64,000 nucleotides of DNA from Rhizobium sp. BK650. Its GTDB lineage: Bacteria > Pseudomonadota > Alphaproteobacteria > Rhizobiales > Rhizobiaceae. Position 1 is the first letter of the stretch. Every line of letters starts with the position of its first letter. The stretch is taken from contig NZ_JACIBK010000002.1 in assembly GCF_014195325.1 (NCBI RefSeq), forward strand, positions 62,001 through 126,000. The letters are read 5' to 3'. A program made the translations under genes and the position numbers. This document shows positions 63,366 through 64,000 of this stretch, in pieces. The notes under the pieces are model-generated. The model saw nothing but the letters and a program-made list of their open reading frames with translations. It searched no databases and was not told the DNA's origin.

Positions 63366-64000
63366 TCAAAATGAATCAGAAGCCGAAGGCCTCTGCAGAT
63401 TGTTGAGGCGAGCGTAAAGTCCGTCGCTGACCTTCGCAAGCGTCTCGTGATTGCCTTCTTCGACGACGCGGCCCTGCTGCATGACGATGATCTTGTCGGC
63501 GCGCACAACGGTCGAAAGCCGGTGAGCGATGACGACGACCGTGCGGCCAGTCATAGCCTCGTCGAGCGCCTTCTGCACGGCAGCTTCCGATTCCGTATCG
63601 AGCGCCGAGGTTGCCTCGTCGAGAAGCAGGATCGGCGCGTTGCGTACCAGGGCGCGGGCGATCGACAGCCGCTGGCGCTGGCCGCCGGACAGCGTCACGC
63701 CGTTTTCGCCGACGGGCGTATCGTAGCCCTGCGGCTGTGCGACGATGAAGTCATGCGCATAGGCAAGACGTGCCGCCTTCTCGATTTCATCGTCCGTCGC
63801 CTCCGGACGGCCGTAACGGATATTGTCCCGGATCGTGCCTTCGAAGAGGTAGGGTTGCTGCGAAACATAGGCGAGCTGCCGGCGCAACGACTGCTTGGTC
63901 ACATGGGCGATGTCCTGCCCGTCGATCAGGATCTGGCCTTCCCGCGGGTCGTAGAAGCGCGGAATGAGGCTGATGACTGTGGATTTTCCTGCACCGGAAG
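63366..64000 (-). CDS. ABC exporter ATP-binding part (C-terminal fragment)
   Basis: The 210 codons present are the nucleotide-binding domain of an MsbA/type-1 exporter (fused membrane and ATPase): the end of Walker A (SGAGKST) at the window edge, Q-loop YVSQQPYLFEG, signature LSGGQRQRLSIARAL, Walker B ILLLDEATSALDTESE and the H-loop AHRLSTV. The frame is open at base 64000, so the membrane half lies outside. Lipid or multidrug export is likely, but the substrate cannot be told from this half. It is 18 bp before dapB. Confidence 0.9.
   Translation of the reverse strand, partial: SGAGKSTVISLIPRFYDPREGQILIDGQDIAHVTKQSLRRQLAYVSQQPYLFEGTIRDNIRYGRPEATDDEIEKAARLAYAHDFIVAQPQGYDTPVGENGVTLSGGQRQRLSIARALVRNAPILLLDEATSALDTESEAAVQKALDEAMTGRTVVVIAHRLSTVVRADKIIVMQQGRVVEEGNHETLAKVSDGLYARLNNLQRPSASDSF

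Overview
The window is a 64 kb, GC-rich, gene-dense piece of an alphaproteobacterial chromosome. Gene content, order and protein sequence point to Rhizobium (R. etli / R. leguminosarum group): a polA-MarR spacer with an sRNA-like locus, dnaK-dnaJ next to a class A penicillin-binding protein, rimP-nusA-ylxR-infB-rbfA-truB-rpsO-pnp in one array, and a full rhizobial C-P lyase cluster. No tRNA, rRNA, CRISPR array, prophage or insertion sequence was recognised.

Layout. 1-10.1 kb (minus strand): the translation/RNA array, read rimP, nusA, ylxR-type gene, infB, rbfA, truB, an alpha/beta hydrolase, rpsO and pnp (cut by the window edge), with a promoter and an intrinsic terminator in the rimP leader. 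10.2-17.9 kb: an MFS exporter and acetyltransferase on plus; then MltB-type lytic transglycosylase, recR, a MOSC protein (plus), a LysE exporter, ebfC, dnaX and the 4.5S RNA gene ffs. 18-21.1 kb (plus): HIT protein, NudC, a WYL-type regulator, a 167-bp foldback repeat, a DUF1127 gene and a glyoxalase-fold gene; the last two each have a copy of the same 17-bp dyad upstream. 21.1-31.2 kb: pheA-kdsB, a membrane-anchored cytochrome c, an AEC carrier, adenosine kinase, an SH3 protein, a hydroxyacid dehydrogenase, then acetyltransferase, MoeB-like E1 and recF in a tightly overlapping array, and small regulators. 31.3-39.4 kb (minus): dnaJ, dnaK with a heat-shock-type promoter, PBP1A, an 820-bp gene-free stretch holding a three-hairpin sRNA candidate, and an M20 dipeptidase. 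39.5-48.8 kb: an MHYT-PAS-GGDEF-EAL protein, MarR regulator, an AbcR-like sRNA candidate, polA, an FtsK paralogue without membrane segments, and a frameshifted grpB.

48.8-61.8 kb is a complete phosphonate (C-P lyase) island. One minus-strand unit carries phnG-H-I-J-K-L and a hexapeptide acetyltransferase. The second carries phnC-D-E1-E2, a DUF1045 2H-phosphoesterase, phnM and phnN. The divergent phnF regulator faces phnG. PhnCDE import phosphonates; PhnI/G/H/L attach the ribose triphosphate, PhnM trims it, PhnJ breaks the C-P bond, and PhnN converts ribose 1,5-bisphosphate to PRPP. PhnP is absent and the DUF1045 protein is the best stand-in. Pho-box-like sequences precede both units, and a perfect palindrome overlaps the predicted phnF promoter. 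The window ends with gpmA, dapB and the C-terminal part of an ABC exporter.

The most interesting unexplained structure is in the spacers: two sRNA-like loci with C-rich (anti-Shine-Dalgarno) loops, an apparent attenuator before rimP-nusA, a foldback repeat, and a two-site operator for a WYL regulator.
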